Source of the DNA: an uncultured Prevotella sp.
GTDB taxonomy: Bacteria; Bacteroidota; Bacteroidia; Bacteroidales; Bacteroidaceae
NCBI GenBank assembly: GCA_944320675.1
Contig: CALUIJ010000114.1
Span: forward strand, 1-43,518
Length of the DNA: 43,518 bases
Direction: 5' to 3'
Numbering within the stretch: position 1 is the stretch's first letter; each line of letters begins with the position of its first letter. This document shows positions 20,617-27,984 of this stretch, one piece after another. Below the pieces are notes generated by a model that saw only the letters and a list, made by a program, of their open reading frames with translations, was not told the DNA's origin and searched no databases. The translations under genes and the position numbers were made by a program.

Positions 20617-21462
20617 TTAAGCATTCTTCAAGCTCTCTATCCTCTTGGTTATCTCGTCTATGGCCTGCGCGTACTCCTCGGCCGTAGGCACGCCGTGGTG
20701 CCACTTAAGCACGTTCTCCATGTAAGACACGTGGAAGCCCTTCGTAGTGTGCAGCACTACCATGTGGGGCTTGCCGTTTGAGTAGTCGATGTTCTCCAGG
20801 CAGTTTACAATAGCGCCCATGTCGTTGCCGTCGACGTCGTGCACGTCCCAGCCGAAGGCGCGCCAGCGTTCGTCTATAGACTCGAGCTTCATCACGTTCT
20901 CGGTCGTGTCGCTTATCTGCAGGCCGTTGCGGTCGATGAAGGCAACGAGGTTGTCAAGCCCATAGTTGCTGCCGGCCATGGCCGCCTCGTATATAGAGCC
21001 TTCGCCCTGCTCGCCGTCGCCCATCAGCACGTATGTCCTGTACGCCTTGCCGTCCATCTTTGCCGCGATTGCGCAACCGACGCCTATCGACAGGCCGTGG
21101 CCCAGTGCGCCGCTGTTGAACTCGATGCCCGGCACCTCCACCGTGGGGTGTCCGGCCAGCGGCGACAGGTAGTCGCCGTAGGTGTCCACCAGCTCTTTCG
21201 TAATGAAGCCCTTGGCCTCGAGCACGCAATAAAGCGCCTCAACGCAGTGGCCTTTGCTCATAACGAAGCGGTCGCGCCCGTCCATCTTGGGATTCTTCGG
21301 GTCAACGTTCATTATGCGCAGATACAGCGCCGTCAGCACGTTGAGCGACGACAGGTCGCCGCCGATGTGTCCGGCCTTGGCCTTGTAGACCACCTCCAAC
21401 AATCGTTTCCTGATTTCCTCGCTTCGCAGTGTCAGCTCGGCGATGCTCATTTTGTTCTCCAT
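20617..21462 (-). CDS. Transketolase N-terminal half (thiamine diphosphate PP domain)
   Basis: 281 aa. Contains the diphosphate/Mg-binding motif GDGEQGEGSIYEAA (G148-D149-G150) ending in N179 (IDRNGLQ), the donor-site His residues in KAGHIGG and SKGHCVEALY, and the FNSGALGHGLSIGVGCA loop. It is complete as a PP subunit and lacks the Pyr and C domains, which are encoded 87 bp downstream. First gene of the operon transketolase-N > transketolase-C > FGGY kinase > isomerase. A start at M5 (MSIAEL) is possible. Which housekeeping or specialised transketolase it is cannot be told from motifs; context favours a dedicated sugar pathway. Confidence 0.88.
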   Translation of the reverse strand: MENKMSIAELTLRSEEIRKRLLEVVYKAKAGHIGGDLSSLNVLTALYLRIMNVDPKNPKMDGRDRFVMSKGHCVEALYCVLEAKGFITKELVDTYGDYLSPLAGHPTVEVPGIEFNSGALGHGLSIGVGCAIAAKMDGKAYRTYVLMGDGEQGEGSIYEAAMAGSNYGLDNLVAFIDRNGLQISDTTENVMKLESIDERWRAFGWDVHDVDGNDMGAIVNCLENIDYSNGKPHMVVLHTTKGFHVSYMENVLKWHHGVPTAEEYAQAIDEITKRIESLKNA

Positions 21463-21542
21463 ATAATTATATCCAGTTAGTAATTCGTCTTATAATAAAG
21501 TTCTTGTCGCTTTAAGGTCAGTGGCTTTTCCCTGATTTTTCG

Positions 21543-21550
21543 CAAAAATA
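21543..21550 (-). promoter_or_regulatory. -7 element TATTTTTG of the transketolase-kinase-isomerase operon
   Basis: TATTTTTG on the minus strand, about 80 nt before the start at 21462, the only promoter-like site between the TPR gene and the operon. Confidence 0.5.
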
Positions 21551-21659
21551 AGCATTATTTTCCGAAACAGGAAGGATTGTCACAAAAAATAATGATTTAT
21601 GGCATAAAACCAAGACGTTTCAACGCCCGGCAGCGGCCGGTGCCGGGCCCTAGGGGCGG

Positions 21660-22892
21660 TCATGCGTCCTTACGCTTCTTTTCCATTCTCATTTTCATCA
21701 CCCTCAGTGCCGACGCGCTTACGCCGAGCGCCCTCATCAGATCGTCGTCCGTCTTGCCGAGATGGCGCAGCGTGGCGAACAGCATGTTGCGCGGCGACAG
21801 TCCATCGTAGTCAGTCTCAAGCCTGGCCACGAAGCCTCCGTCTACCGTCCTGTAAAACTCCATGGCCTTGCGGTAGTCGTCCTTGCTCCAGCGTACGGTG
21901 CTGCCGCCGCCGTCGAGCGTTTGCGCTAGGGTTCGCCCAGCAGATATTATCTCGGCCTGCCGAGTTATCCTCGCCTGCGCCTCCCTCTCCGCCTTGCGCA
22001 TTTTCGTCTCAGCCTTGCGCAGTTTTGTCTCCGACTCCTTCTTGTCGTCGGCCAGTGCGGTTATCCTCTGTTCATATTCCATCGTCTTTTCAGCCCCGAT
22101 GCTTATCAGCCGCCTGTCGCGGCGGTGGACGCGCAGGTATACGGCCGTAGCCGCCAACGCGAGCAGGACGGCCGCGCCCAGCCCCCACGCCAGCCGCGTG
22201 CGGACGTCCTCGGCCGCCTCGTCCTCCATCTGCTCGTCATATTCCATCTGCATGTCCCTCACGGCCAGCCCATCCTGCTGCGCCCTCATGCTGTCTTTCA
22301 GCGTTATTATCAGCCCGGCTATGCTGTCGGCCTCGGCGTATCTGCCGTATTGCCGCTTCTGCTCTCGCATGGCTTCATAAATGTTTATCTTCGCTTCAAA
22401 GCCTGCAACTATCTTGTCCGCATCAAAGGCCAAAGCCTTTTCCCACACTTCGTTGGCCTTATCCTCATCGCCTTTTTCCAAGTATAATTCGGCAAGCTTC
22501 TTATACGTCCATGGCAAAGGATATAATTCTATTGCCTTTTTCAGATAGGTTTCCGCGTATTTTTTGTTTTCATTCTTATAAACTTCACCTATTACGTCGT
22601 ATGCGTATGCAAATCCTTGCGGCCTTAAATATTCCATGTGTTCCATACATTTCCCAATATATAAACGAGCACTGTCCAATCGCCCAAGCCACATGTACGA
22701 TGTAGCCAATCCTAAAAAGGCACAAGTTATATAATCGTTATTTCTTATTTCATTTGCTATTTTCAACGCTTTTCTATCGTATTTTATAGCAATTTCATGT
22801 TCTCCGGCATTTCCATTGTATAAAGCCATTTTCTCATATATCTTATATTTCAGGACATCATCCTCCATTAAGTCTGCAAGACTTTCCGCCAT
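21660..22892 (-). CDS. TPR / membrane / coiled-coil regulator, C-terminal portion (split gene)
   Basis: 410 aa in the same frame as the upstream fragment 22914-23276, from which it is separated by one TAA codon and seven codons. Visible parts: TPR helices (about 1-190), one membrane helix (LAWGLGAAVLLALAATAVYL, about 234-255), a charged coiled coil (about 265-310) and a basic C-terminal region (about 330-410; NMLFATLRHLGKTDDDLMRALGVSASALRVMKMRMEKK) resembling a helix-turn-helix. This is the Bacteroidetes family of TPR-sensing membrane-bound transcription regulators. Base composition changes inside the gene: the 3' half is GC-rich like its neighbours, the 5' part is AT-rich. The internal ATG at 22892 might be used for separate translation. 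Target unknown. Confidence 0.75.
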   Translation of the reverse strand: MAESLADLMEDDVLKYKIYEKMALYNGNAGEHEIAIKYDRKALKIANEIRNNDYITCAFLGLATSYMWLGRLDSARLYIGKCMEHMEYLRPQGFAYAYDVIGEVYKNENKKYAETYLKKAIELYPLPWTYKKLAELYLEKGDEDKANEVWEKALAFDADKIVAGFEAKINIYEAMREQKRQYGRYAEADSIAGLIITLKDSMRAQQDGLAVRDMQMEYDEQMEDEAAEDVRTRLAWGLGAAVLLALAATAVYLRVHRRDRRLISIGAEKTMEYEQRITALADDKKESETKLRKAETKMRKAEREAQARITRQAEIISAGRTLAQTLDGGGSTVRWSKDDYRKAMEFYRTVDGGFVARLETDYDGLSPRNMLFATLRHLGKTDDDLMRALGVSASALRVMKMRMEKKRKDA

Positions 22893-22913
22893 TTTAATAC
22901 AACTAATGCTCGT

Positions 22914-23276
22914 TTATACACTACATCGTTCATAATTAATCACACTTTTATAATAATAAGATTCAGCAAGCATTTTATCATCAGTAACCTTTTTATAATA
23001 GTTTATACATGAATCTATAATTACGTCATTACTTATAGGCATATCAAGTTTGTACATCGCACGCACTTTCAGCAAATTGAAATAAGCCCGGTCTTCTTCA
23101 TTTGTTATTTTTGAAGACAATCCGTTTAGACGTGCCATTGCGACTGAATCCTTGTCAGCCGTCAACAACGTGTCCACACTGCACAATTCTTTACGAATAA
23201 CATTCTCATTATGACAACTTTGACAAACAACTGCCATAAGGACTAAAGCAATTATCAGACTTTTTCTGCCAAACAT
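22914..23276 (-). pseudogene. TPR regulator, N-terminal portion ending at an in-frame TAA
   Basis: 120 codons from ATG 23276 to TAA 22914-22916. The signal is lipoprotein-like: SLIIALVLMAVVCQSCHNE, lipid Cys at about residue 20. Then TPR helices (AYFNLLKVRAMYKLDM, AESYYYKSVINYE). The next TPR continues in the same frame after the stop (KMAESLADLMEDD), so a single nonsense codon, or two compensating small indels nearby, splits one gene of about 538 codons. The frame is open upstream to 23528, but a TAACTTTG promoter element at 23300-23307 places the start at 23276. Whether this is a real pseudogene, a strain polymorphism or an assembly error cannot be decided here. Confidence 0.7.
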
Positions 23277-23299
23277 TTTCACATTATTTTTCTTAATTG

Positions 23300-23307
23300 C
23301 AAAGTTA
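23300..23307 (-). promoter_or_regulatory. -7 element TAACTTTG of the TPR regulator
   Basis: TAACTTTG on the minus strand, 24 nt before the ATG at 23276; it rules out the longer open frame starting at 23528. Confidence 0.6.
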
Positions 23308-23491
23308 TAAAAAATTCCACACATATAATGTCTTTTCTGTTTCATTTTTAATCTCGGCACAATAAACTGCTTATTATTTTGTTTCATTTTTACATACATA
23401 ACACGCACCCGAGACATATAAACACCTGAAATAATGCACTTTATAAAAAACAAGCATGAAACATTCCCCAAAAACATTTTCCTTAAAAAAC

Positions 23492-23522
23492 TTGTCTCCA
23501 CCAAATTGAATCTATATATTTG
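23492..23522 (+). promoter_or_regulatory. Promoter TTG-N20-TATATTTG of the 42-codon ORF
   Basis: TTG at 23492-23494 and TATATTTG at 23515-23522, spaced 20 nt, the Bacteroidetes -33/-7 arrangement. The next ATG is 27 nt downstream at 23549. Confidence 0.65.
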
Positions 23523-23548
23523 TGACACAAATCATAAAAAGCACGCTT

Positions 23549-23677
23549 ATGAAGAACGTTAAATTTCTATTAATCATCGTAGTATTACCTTTTATTACGT
23601 TAAAGGGGATTGTAAATAATTTTTACTCATCCGACATTTGGCGTGATACGATTGAATCACCTAACCTCGTTGGCTGA
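23549..23677 (+). CDS. 42-aa membrane microprotein
   Basis: ATG at 23549, TGA at 23675. The product begins MKNVKFLLIIVVLPFITLKG, a basic start followed by one hydrophobic helix, and has a polar tail (NNFYSSDIWRDTIESPNLVG). It has its own consensus promoter and is divergent from the TPR regulator, in the same AT-rich island. The frame continues after the TGA for 18 codons (IILIGIAMVTVSNCG..., a second hydrophobic segment) to TAA at 23732-23734, so it could be a 61-codon two-helix protein broken by a stop. No family recognised; too short to be confident. Confidence 0.45.
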   Translation: MKNVKFLLIIVVLPFITLKGIVNNFYSSDIWRDTIESPNLVG

Positions 23678-23717
23678 ATTATTTTGATTGGCATAGCGAT
23701 GGTTACAGTTTCAAATT

Positions 23718-23795
23718 GTGGCTTTTCTGCTTAAAAGACACGGCTTTTCGTCTCGTGAAAAACCATCTTTTACGCTATAAAAGGATACCTTTTGC
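23718..23795. repeat. 22-bp periodic repeat array, site 4 (4 units)
   Basis: CTTTT boxes open at 23722, 23744, 23767 and 23789 (steps 22, 23, 22), paired with AAAAG/GAAAA boxes. A GC hairpin CCCGCC/GGCGGG follows at about 23799-23817. The array is 210-290 bp ahead of the BspA-like gene. Confidence 0.75.
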
Positions 23796-24007
23796 ATACC
23801 CGCCGGAAGCAGGCGGGAACCGTAAGAAAAAGTATTCGAAATGCGACAAGCCGTAAGTGTCTGCAAAAAAGCACAAATAATTCAGCCGACAAGTCACCTA
23901 ACGATTAACACACAAGAACAAGTTAAGCGATAGCATCAATATTAAAAAAATGTTTTACGGTTACTTTTTCATACTTACAACATATAAACTAAAAAATCAT
24001 TTACATC

Positions 24008-25216
24008 ATGAAAACATTCTTATCAGCAACATTGTTAAGCGCCTTTATGAGCATAGGCACGGCGACGGCGCAAAACCATTTCGTAGCGAAAACGACGAAA
24101 GCGGGCACGCTGGCCGAAGTGATAGGCGACCGTATCAACGACATCGACTCGTTAGTAGTTGAAGGGCCGGTTAACGCTAACGACTTCATAACGATGTGCA
24201 ACTCGTGCAATGACGGCAAGCTGGCGGTAATCAACATTGAGAAAGCCGACGTGGAACACAACAAGATACTCGACTTCGCCTTTTACCGGAACAATAAGAT
24301 AAACAAACGGATACGCAGGGTAATACTGCCCGACGGCATCGAGGAAATCGGCGCAAGCGTGTTCTACATGTCATCATCGGAGACAATCAACCTGCCAAAC
24401 TCGTTGCGCAAATTGGGAGAGGGCTGTTTCAACGGTTGCGGCGACCTTTATTTCGACATCCTGACCATTCCCGAAGGAATAACCGAGGTGCCCGACGAGT
24501 GTTTTATGTTTTGCACAAAACTGAAAGGCAAGACGGTGCAACTGCCCTCAACAATAAAAAGGATCGGGGCGAACGCCTTCTTCAGCTCGATGTTGGCGCA
24601 CGTCAACTTCCCCGAGGGGCTTGAAGAGATAGGCACGGGGGCGTTTTACTCTTGCAATTTCGAATTCACCGAACTGATTCTGCCCGAAGGCCTTACGAAA
24701 CTCGGCAACAGCGTATTCTCGTTCAGCGAAACCATAGAGATGCTGGCATTGCCGTCAACGCTGGTGGAAATAGGGGCGAGATGCTTCAACGACCTTTACA
24801 AGCTGAAGCGCATTTACTCGGCCGCCCCCGTGCCGCCTGCATGCGACGAGAGCAAGGAGGAGCCTTTCGGCGGCGGCACGCCGAGCTATACGCCGGTGTA
24901 CGTGCCCAAAGGCTCGATGAGGCTTTACCGCGAGGCGCACGGCTGGGACTACTTCAGGACGTACATTGAGACCGACGACTTCCCCACGGGAATAAGCACG
25001 GTGGGAATACACGAAGGCAACGTAAAAGTTTCGGGTGGCGACGGAATGATTGTCGTCGTGACGGACTTGCCGCGGCAGGACTTCACGGTTTATTCAACCG
25101 ACGGCAGGATCGTGGCCAACGGCACCGTAGACGGACAAAGGGCTGAAATACCCGTAGCGGCCGGAGCGTACATAGTCAAGGCCGGCGGAAGCATGGCGAA
25201 GGTGGCGGTAAGATGA
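24008..25216 (+). CDS. BspA-like leucine-rich repeat surface protein
   Basis: 402 aa. Signal peptide (FLSATLLSAFMSIGTATA, cut near residue 21). Residues about 80-270 are LRR_5 (BspA/TpLRR) repeats of about 23 aa, e.g. LPDGIEEIGASVFYM, LPSTIKRIGANAFFS, FPEGLEEIGTGAFYS, LPEGLTKLGNSVFSF, LPSTLVEIGARCFND. A short APVPPACDESKEEPFGG linker with a YVPKGSMRLYREAHGWDYF strand follows. The C-terminus (VYSTDGRIVANGTVDGQRA...GAYIVKAGG, about 350-402) looks like a type A T9SS sorting domain. BspA proteins bind host or bacterial surfaces. A monocistronic gene followed by a perfect hairpin. Confidence 0.9.
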   Translation: MKTFLSATLLSAFMSIGTATAQNHFVAKTTKAGTLAEVIGDRINDIDSLVVEGPVNANDFITMCNSCNDGKLAVINIEKADVEHNKILDFAFYRNNKINKRIRRVILPDGIEEIGASVFYMSSSETINLPNSLRKLGEGCFNGCGDLYFDILTIPEGITEVPDECFMFCTKLKGKTVQLPSTIKRIGANAFFSSMLAHVNFPEGLEEIGTGAFYSCNFEFTELILPEGLTKLGNSVFSFSETIEMLALPSTLVEIGARCFNDLYKLKRIYSAAPVPPACDESKEEPFGGGTPSYTPVYVPKGSMRLYREAHGWDYFRTYIETDDFPTGISTVGIHEGNVKVSGGDGMIVVVTDLPRQDFTVYSTDGRIVANGTVDGQRAEIPVAAGAYIVKAGGSMAKVAVR

Positions 25217-25230
25217 CCGGGGCGTAAACA

Positions 25231-25265
25231 AAAGGCGGTCTTTCGCTGCGCGAAAGACCGCCTTT
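25231..25265 (+). terminator. Perfect 16-bp hairpin after the BspA-like gene (repeat site 5)
   Basis: AAAGGCGGTCTTTCGC (25231-25246), loop TGC, and its exact complement 25250-25265. It is 15 bp past the stop and built from two facing copies of the 22-bp periodic unit, so this repeat family can double as a terminator stem. Confidence 0.8.
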
Positions 25266-25344
25266 AACGTTGCGTTTTACCGCATATCGTAATGCGTTTC
25301 ATAAGCCCGCGAAAAGGCAAGCAGTCCACTCCACATTAACATAT

Positions 25345-25431
25345 TGAATATCCGCAATCAACCTAATGTTTTCACTTCCCTTTAAGTAATGGATGTGGGA
25401 TTAGGTGTATTTAGGTGATTGCGGATATTCA
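25345..25431. repeat. Long hairpin, 22-nt arms
   Basis: TGAATATCCGCAATCAACCTAA at 25345-25366 pairs with 25411-25431 except for one bulged A; the loop is 44 nt. Flanks (attaacata on the left, taattaacatata on the right) extend the symmetry loosely. Confidence 0.7.
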
Positions 25432-25509
25432 TAATTAACATATAACGCCGGCCGGGAAATAAATGATACGGACAAGTTCAGGCATATACGTTCTAATGAC
25501 CGGTTATGG

Positions 25510-25693
25510 TTTAATGTCACAATGTCACGGCACGGCATAACAAACTGGCGGACAGGCTGTTATACTGTGACATCAACATACGGCGCATTGTCACACCGTC
25601 ACAAGCGTGACAGTGGTGACAATGCCATGGGGCTTGCCGTCACAGCGTAACCCGCTGACGCTTAAAGACTTAAAACGTATTGTGACATTGTGA
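25510..25693. repeat. TGTCAC-type inverted-repeat element, copy A
   Basis: Begins TTTAATGTCACAATGTCAC (25510-25528) and ends ATTGTGACATTGTGA (25679-25693), the complement of its left end. A central palindrome at 25587-25623 carries GTGACAGTGGTGACAAT. The layout and key words are shared with copy B at 43322-43514. About 184 bp, no coding capacity: MITE-like or an extragenic palindromic element. Confidence 0.65.
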
Positions 25694-25763
25694 AGGTAAA
25701 AGCGGCATCCTTTTACGCTACGGCGCTCACTTCCTTATCCCCGTACGTCCGCCACCGCCGGCC

Positions 25764-26522
25764 TTACCTTTCCCTCTTCTTCGTCCTTACCACGTCGAAA
25801 AGGTAAGTCAGCTTTACCACAATGTTGTTGATGTTGGACTTGCCGAAGTAGTCTTTCTTCGAGTCGCCGTAGATGTTGCCGAGGCCGTAGTAATAACGGG
25901 CCTCGAGCTGCAGATGGCCTATCTTAGGGTGGGAGTACTCGATGCCGAGTCCTGCGGCGATGCCGTAGTCGAACTTGTTCTCCACGGCCATGGTGTCTTG
26001 CGCCAATGTGTGGTTGACGCGGTCGGCCAGGTTGGCGTCGTCGACATTGAAGTTGGTCTTGGTCGACTCTCCGATGCAGAAGCCCACCTGCGGCCCTGCC
26101 TGGAAGAAGAATTGGAAACCCTTCTGTTCGCGCCCCCACCCGAGGTGGGCGAACATGGGCACCTGTATGTAGTTCAGCGTGCGGCTGTATTCCTCGGCCA
26201 CGCCGGTAACGGGATTAATAACCGGAGCGTCGTTAATGTCGAGGATGTTTTCCTTCCAACCCACTTGGGCGTAGTTGACCTCGGCCTGTACGGCGCACAC
26301 CGTCGAGAAATATTTCTCGCAGACATAGCGGAACGACAGTCCGCCCGCCATGCCGCCGTGGAATGTCTGGTTGACCTTCGGCGTGAAGCCGACGGTGCTC
26401 AGGACGTAGCCGCCGTTTACGCCTATGCTGAGGTCGTTGCGGTATTCGCCTATCTGCGCCGCGGCCGGCGCGGCCACGGCCACGGCCAACATGAAGATAT
26501 ACTTACGCATCTGCCGCCACAT
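25764..26522 (-). CDS. Outer-membrane beta-barrel protein (PorT-like, PF13568 type)
   Basis: 252 aa. Signal peptide FMLAVAVAAPAAAQ, then alternating amphipathic strands ending in aromatic residues (GGLSFRYVCEKYF, NYIQVPMFAHLGW, FFFQAGPQVGF, IAAGLGIEYSHP, LQLEARYYYGLGNIY, NIVVKLTYLFDV): an 8-strand porin-family barrel. It begins one base after the stop of the LysM/PBP gene (translational coupling); an alternative start is M5 at 26510. The LysM/PBP partner suggests an envelope function; the family includes the T9SS component PorT but I do not claim identity. Confidence 0.85.
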   Translation of the reverse strand: MWRQMRKYIFMLAVAVAAPAAAQIGEYRNDLSIGVNGGYVLSTVGFTPKVNQTFHGGMAGGLSFRYVCEKYFSTVCAVQAEVNYAQVGWKENILDINDAPVINPVTGVAEEYSRTLNYIQVPMFAHLGWGREQKGFQFFFQAGPQVGFCIGESTKTNFNVDDANLADRVNHTLAQDTMAVENKFDYGIAAGLGIEYSHPKIGHLQLEARYYYGLGNIYGDSKKDYFGKSNINNIVVKLTYLFDVVRTKKRER

Positions 26523-26523
26523 G

Positions 26524-27852
26524 TTAGAAATTGATTATCGAGATTGACTTGTCGCGGTTGTAATGTACGAAGAGCAGGTTCTCGTTGCGGTAGCCTCCGC
26601 CCTGCCTCGGCCTTACGAAGTGGAGGTATGTCTGCAGGGCGTCCTTGTCAACGGCCGCCCCGTCGAAGTCCTTGCCGTGGTCGAGCATGCCGCGCAAGAA
26701 GAACATGCCGTGGTCGTAGCCCGTCATGGCGAAGCGCGGCAGATAGTCCATCATGCCGCTCTTGAACATGGAGCGGTAACGGTCCTCGAACGCCTTGACC
26801 TTGCTCGAATACGGGTTGTAATAAAAGGTTGAGGGGATGTACGTGTCGTAACGGCAGAAGCGGTCGAGCTCGTGCCCGGCGTACATCAGCCACTCCGTAT
26901 AGCCGAACAGCGAGACCTTAAGCTCGGGATGCTCGCCGGTAAGGGCGTCGAGCATGTCGAGCACGGTGCCCAGCTCGGGCGAACGCCCCGTGTTGAGCAC
27001 TACCATGTTGGGCTTCACCGCGCTGAACGCCCTGGCGAACATGCCGCCGCTTGAACCGATGTTGGTCACTGAGCATGATATGCCGCGGTCTTCGAGCAGC
27101 CTGCGCAGGCGGAAGGTGAACACGCCCTTGTCGCTCGAACGGTCGTTGCAGTCTATCACCACTACGTTGTAGTCCTTGAAGCGGTAGGCGAAATGGTTGG
27201 CCACCATGCCGTAAAAAGCCTCGGGCGACTGGTACACCTGGAATATGTTCGGGTTAGAGTCAACGTCGTCGCCCGTTATCGAGAAAGGAATGACGAGCTT
27301 TATGCCATGGTCCTTGACGAAATACGACAGCGGCTTAACCTGCTTGGAATAGAGCGGGCCGAAGATGACGTCGCACTCAGCCATGCCGTCCTTGACGAGC
27401 GTGCGGTAAATGTCGGCGTCGGCGGGCACGTTCCATGCGCTGACGGCTATCGAGCGGCCTTCTTTCTTCAAGTCCTCGCACGCCATGAGCAAACCGCGGT
27501 AATACTCCACCATGCGGCGGCCGTCGCCGTCGACATTGTGCAGCGGCAGCACTACGCCCACGCGCAGCGCCCCGGCGGCCGGCACGTCGGCGGCGGTCTG
27601 TTGGGCGGCCTGCCCCGACGGATAAGGGATGAATATGTAGTCGCCCTTCTTTAAGGTGTATCCCGGTACGCCCATGTCGGGGTTTGCCTTGACCAGCTCA
27701 TCTACGGTCAGTCCGTATTCGCGCGCTATACCGTATATGGTCTCCTTGCTCTCCACCTTGTGCATCTCACGCCAGTTGCCCGTCTGGGCCGCTGCCGCAG
27801 CCCACACCATGGCTAAAGCCAACGCAAGAACGAATCTTGATAAATGTCTCAT
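26524..27852 (-). CDS. LysM + type 1 periplasmic-binding-fold protein
   Basis: 442 aa. Signal peptide (LALALAMVWAAAAAQ). LysM domain about 28-78 (HKVESKETIYGIAREYGLTVDELVKANPD..., LKKGDYIFIPYP) for peptidoglycan binding, then a Leu/Ile/Val-type binding fold from about 95 (LRVGVVLPLHNVDGDGRRMVEYYRGLLMA) to the end, with CDVIFGPLYSKQVKPLSYF and VVLNTGRSPELG. This pairing is a Bacteroidetes family often annotated as amino-acid ABC transporter substrate-binding or PBP1/LysM protein; no permease or ATPase is nearby, so a LpoA-like cell-wall role is as plausible as transport. -7 element TACATTTG at 27881-27888, 29 nt upstream of the start. Confidence 0.88.
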   Translation of the reverse strand: MRHLSRFVLALALAMVWAAAAAQTGNWREMHKVESKETIYGIAREYGLTVDELVKANPDMGVPGYTLKKGDYIFIPYPSGQAAQQTAADVPAAGALRVGVVLPLHNVDGDGRRMVEYYRGLLMACEDLKKEGRSIAVSAWNVPADADIYRTLVKDGMAECDVIFGPLYSKQVKPLSYFVKDHGIKLVIPFSITGDDVDSNPNIFQVYQSPEAFYGMVANHFAYRFKDYNVVVIDCNDRSSDKGVFTFRLRRLLEDRGISCSVTNIGSSGGMFARAFSAVKPNMVVLNTGRSPELGTVLDMLDALTGEHPELKVSLFGYTEWLMYAGHELDRFCRYDTYIPSTFYYNPYSSKVKAFEDRYRSMFKSGMMDYLPRFAMTGYDHGMFFLRGMLDHGKDFDGAAVDKDALQTYLHFVRPRQGGGYRNENLLFVHYNRDKSISIINF

Positions 27853-27880
27853 GTCATTTCCGTTTTCATGTTAACGCCTG

Positions 27881-27888
27881 CAAATGTA
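27881..27888 (-). promoter_or_regulatory. -7 element TACATTTG of the LysM/PBP-barrel operon
   Basis: TACATTTG on the minus strand, 29 nt before the ATG at 27852. Confidence 0.55.
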
Positions 27889-27984
27889 CACAAAATCCAT
27901 GAGATTACATACTGCATGCAAGAATTTTTCCCAAAGGAGCCGACAATAACACAACCTCAAAAAACAAATACCCGCCGCCTCGAT

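Larger units (their letters stand above)
25217..25763. other. 547-bp spacer made almost wholly of inverted repeats
   Basis: Contains the perfect hairpin at 25231-25265, a long hairpin at 25345-25431, the terminal-inverted-repeat element 25510-25693 and one lone repeat unit GTAAAAG...CTTTTAC (25695-25715). No coding sequence seen. Confidence 0.7.

Noticed and set aside
16464-21462. Sulfoquinovose (sulfo-transketolase) pathway
   Set aside because: The split transketolase and an isomerase would fit, but there is no sulfoquinovosidase, sulfolactaldehyde enzyme or sulfonate exporter gene, and a kinase is not expected there. Kept only as an alternative.
21626-21647. Terminator of the TPR gene (CCCGGCA...TGCCGGG)
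   Set aside because: Only a 7-bp stem with no T-run on the minus strand; too weak to call.
23277-23528. 84-residue N-terminal extension of the TPR regulator
   Set aside because: The promoter element at 23300-23307 is inside it, and the residues from 23276 form a normal lipoprotein signal.
26524-27852. Amino-acid ABC transporter substrate-binding protein
   Set aside because: The fold fits, but a LysM domain is attached and no permease or ATPase genes are adjacent, so transport is not supported.
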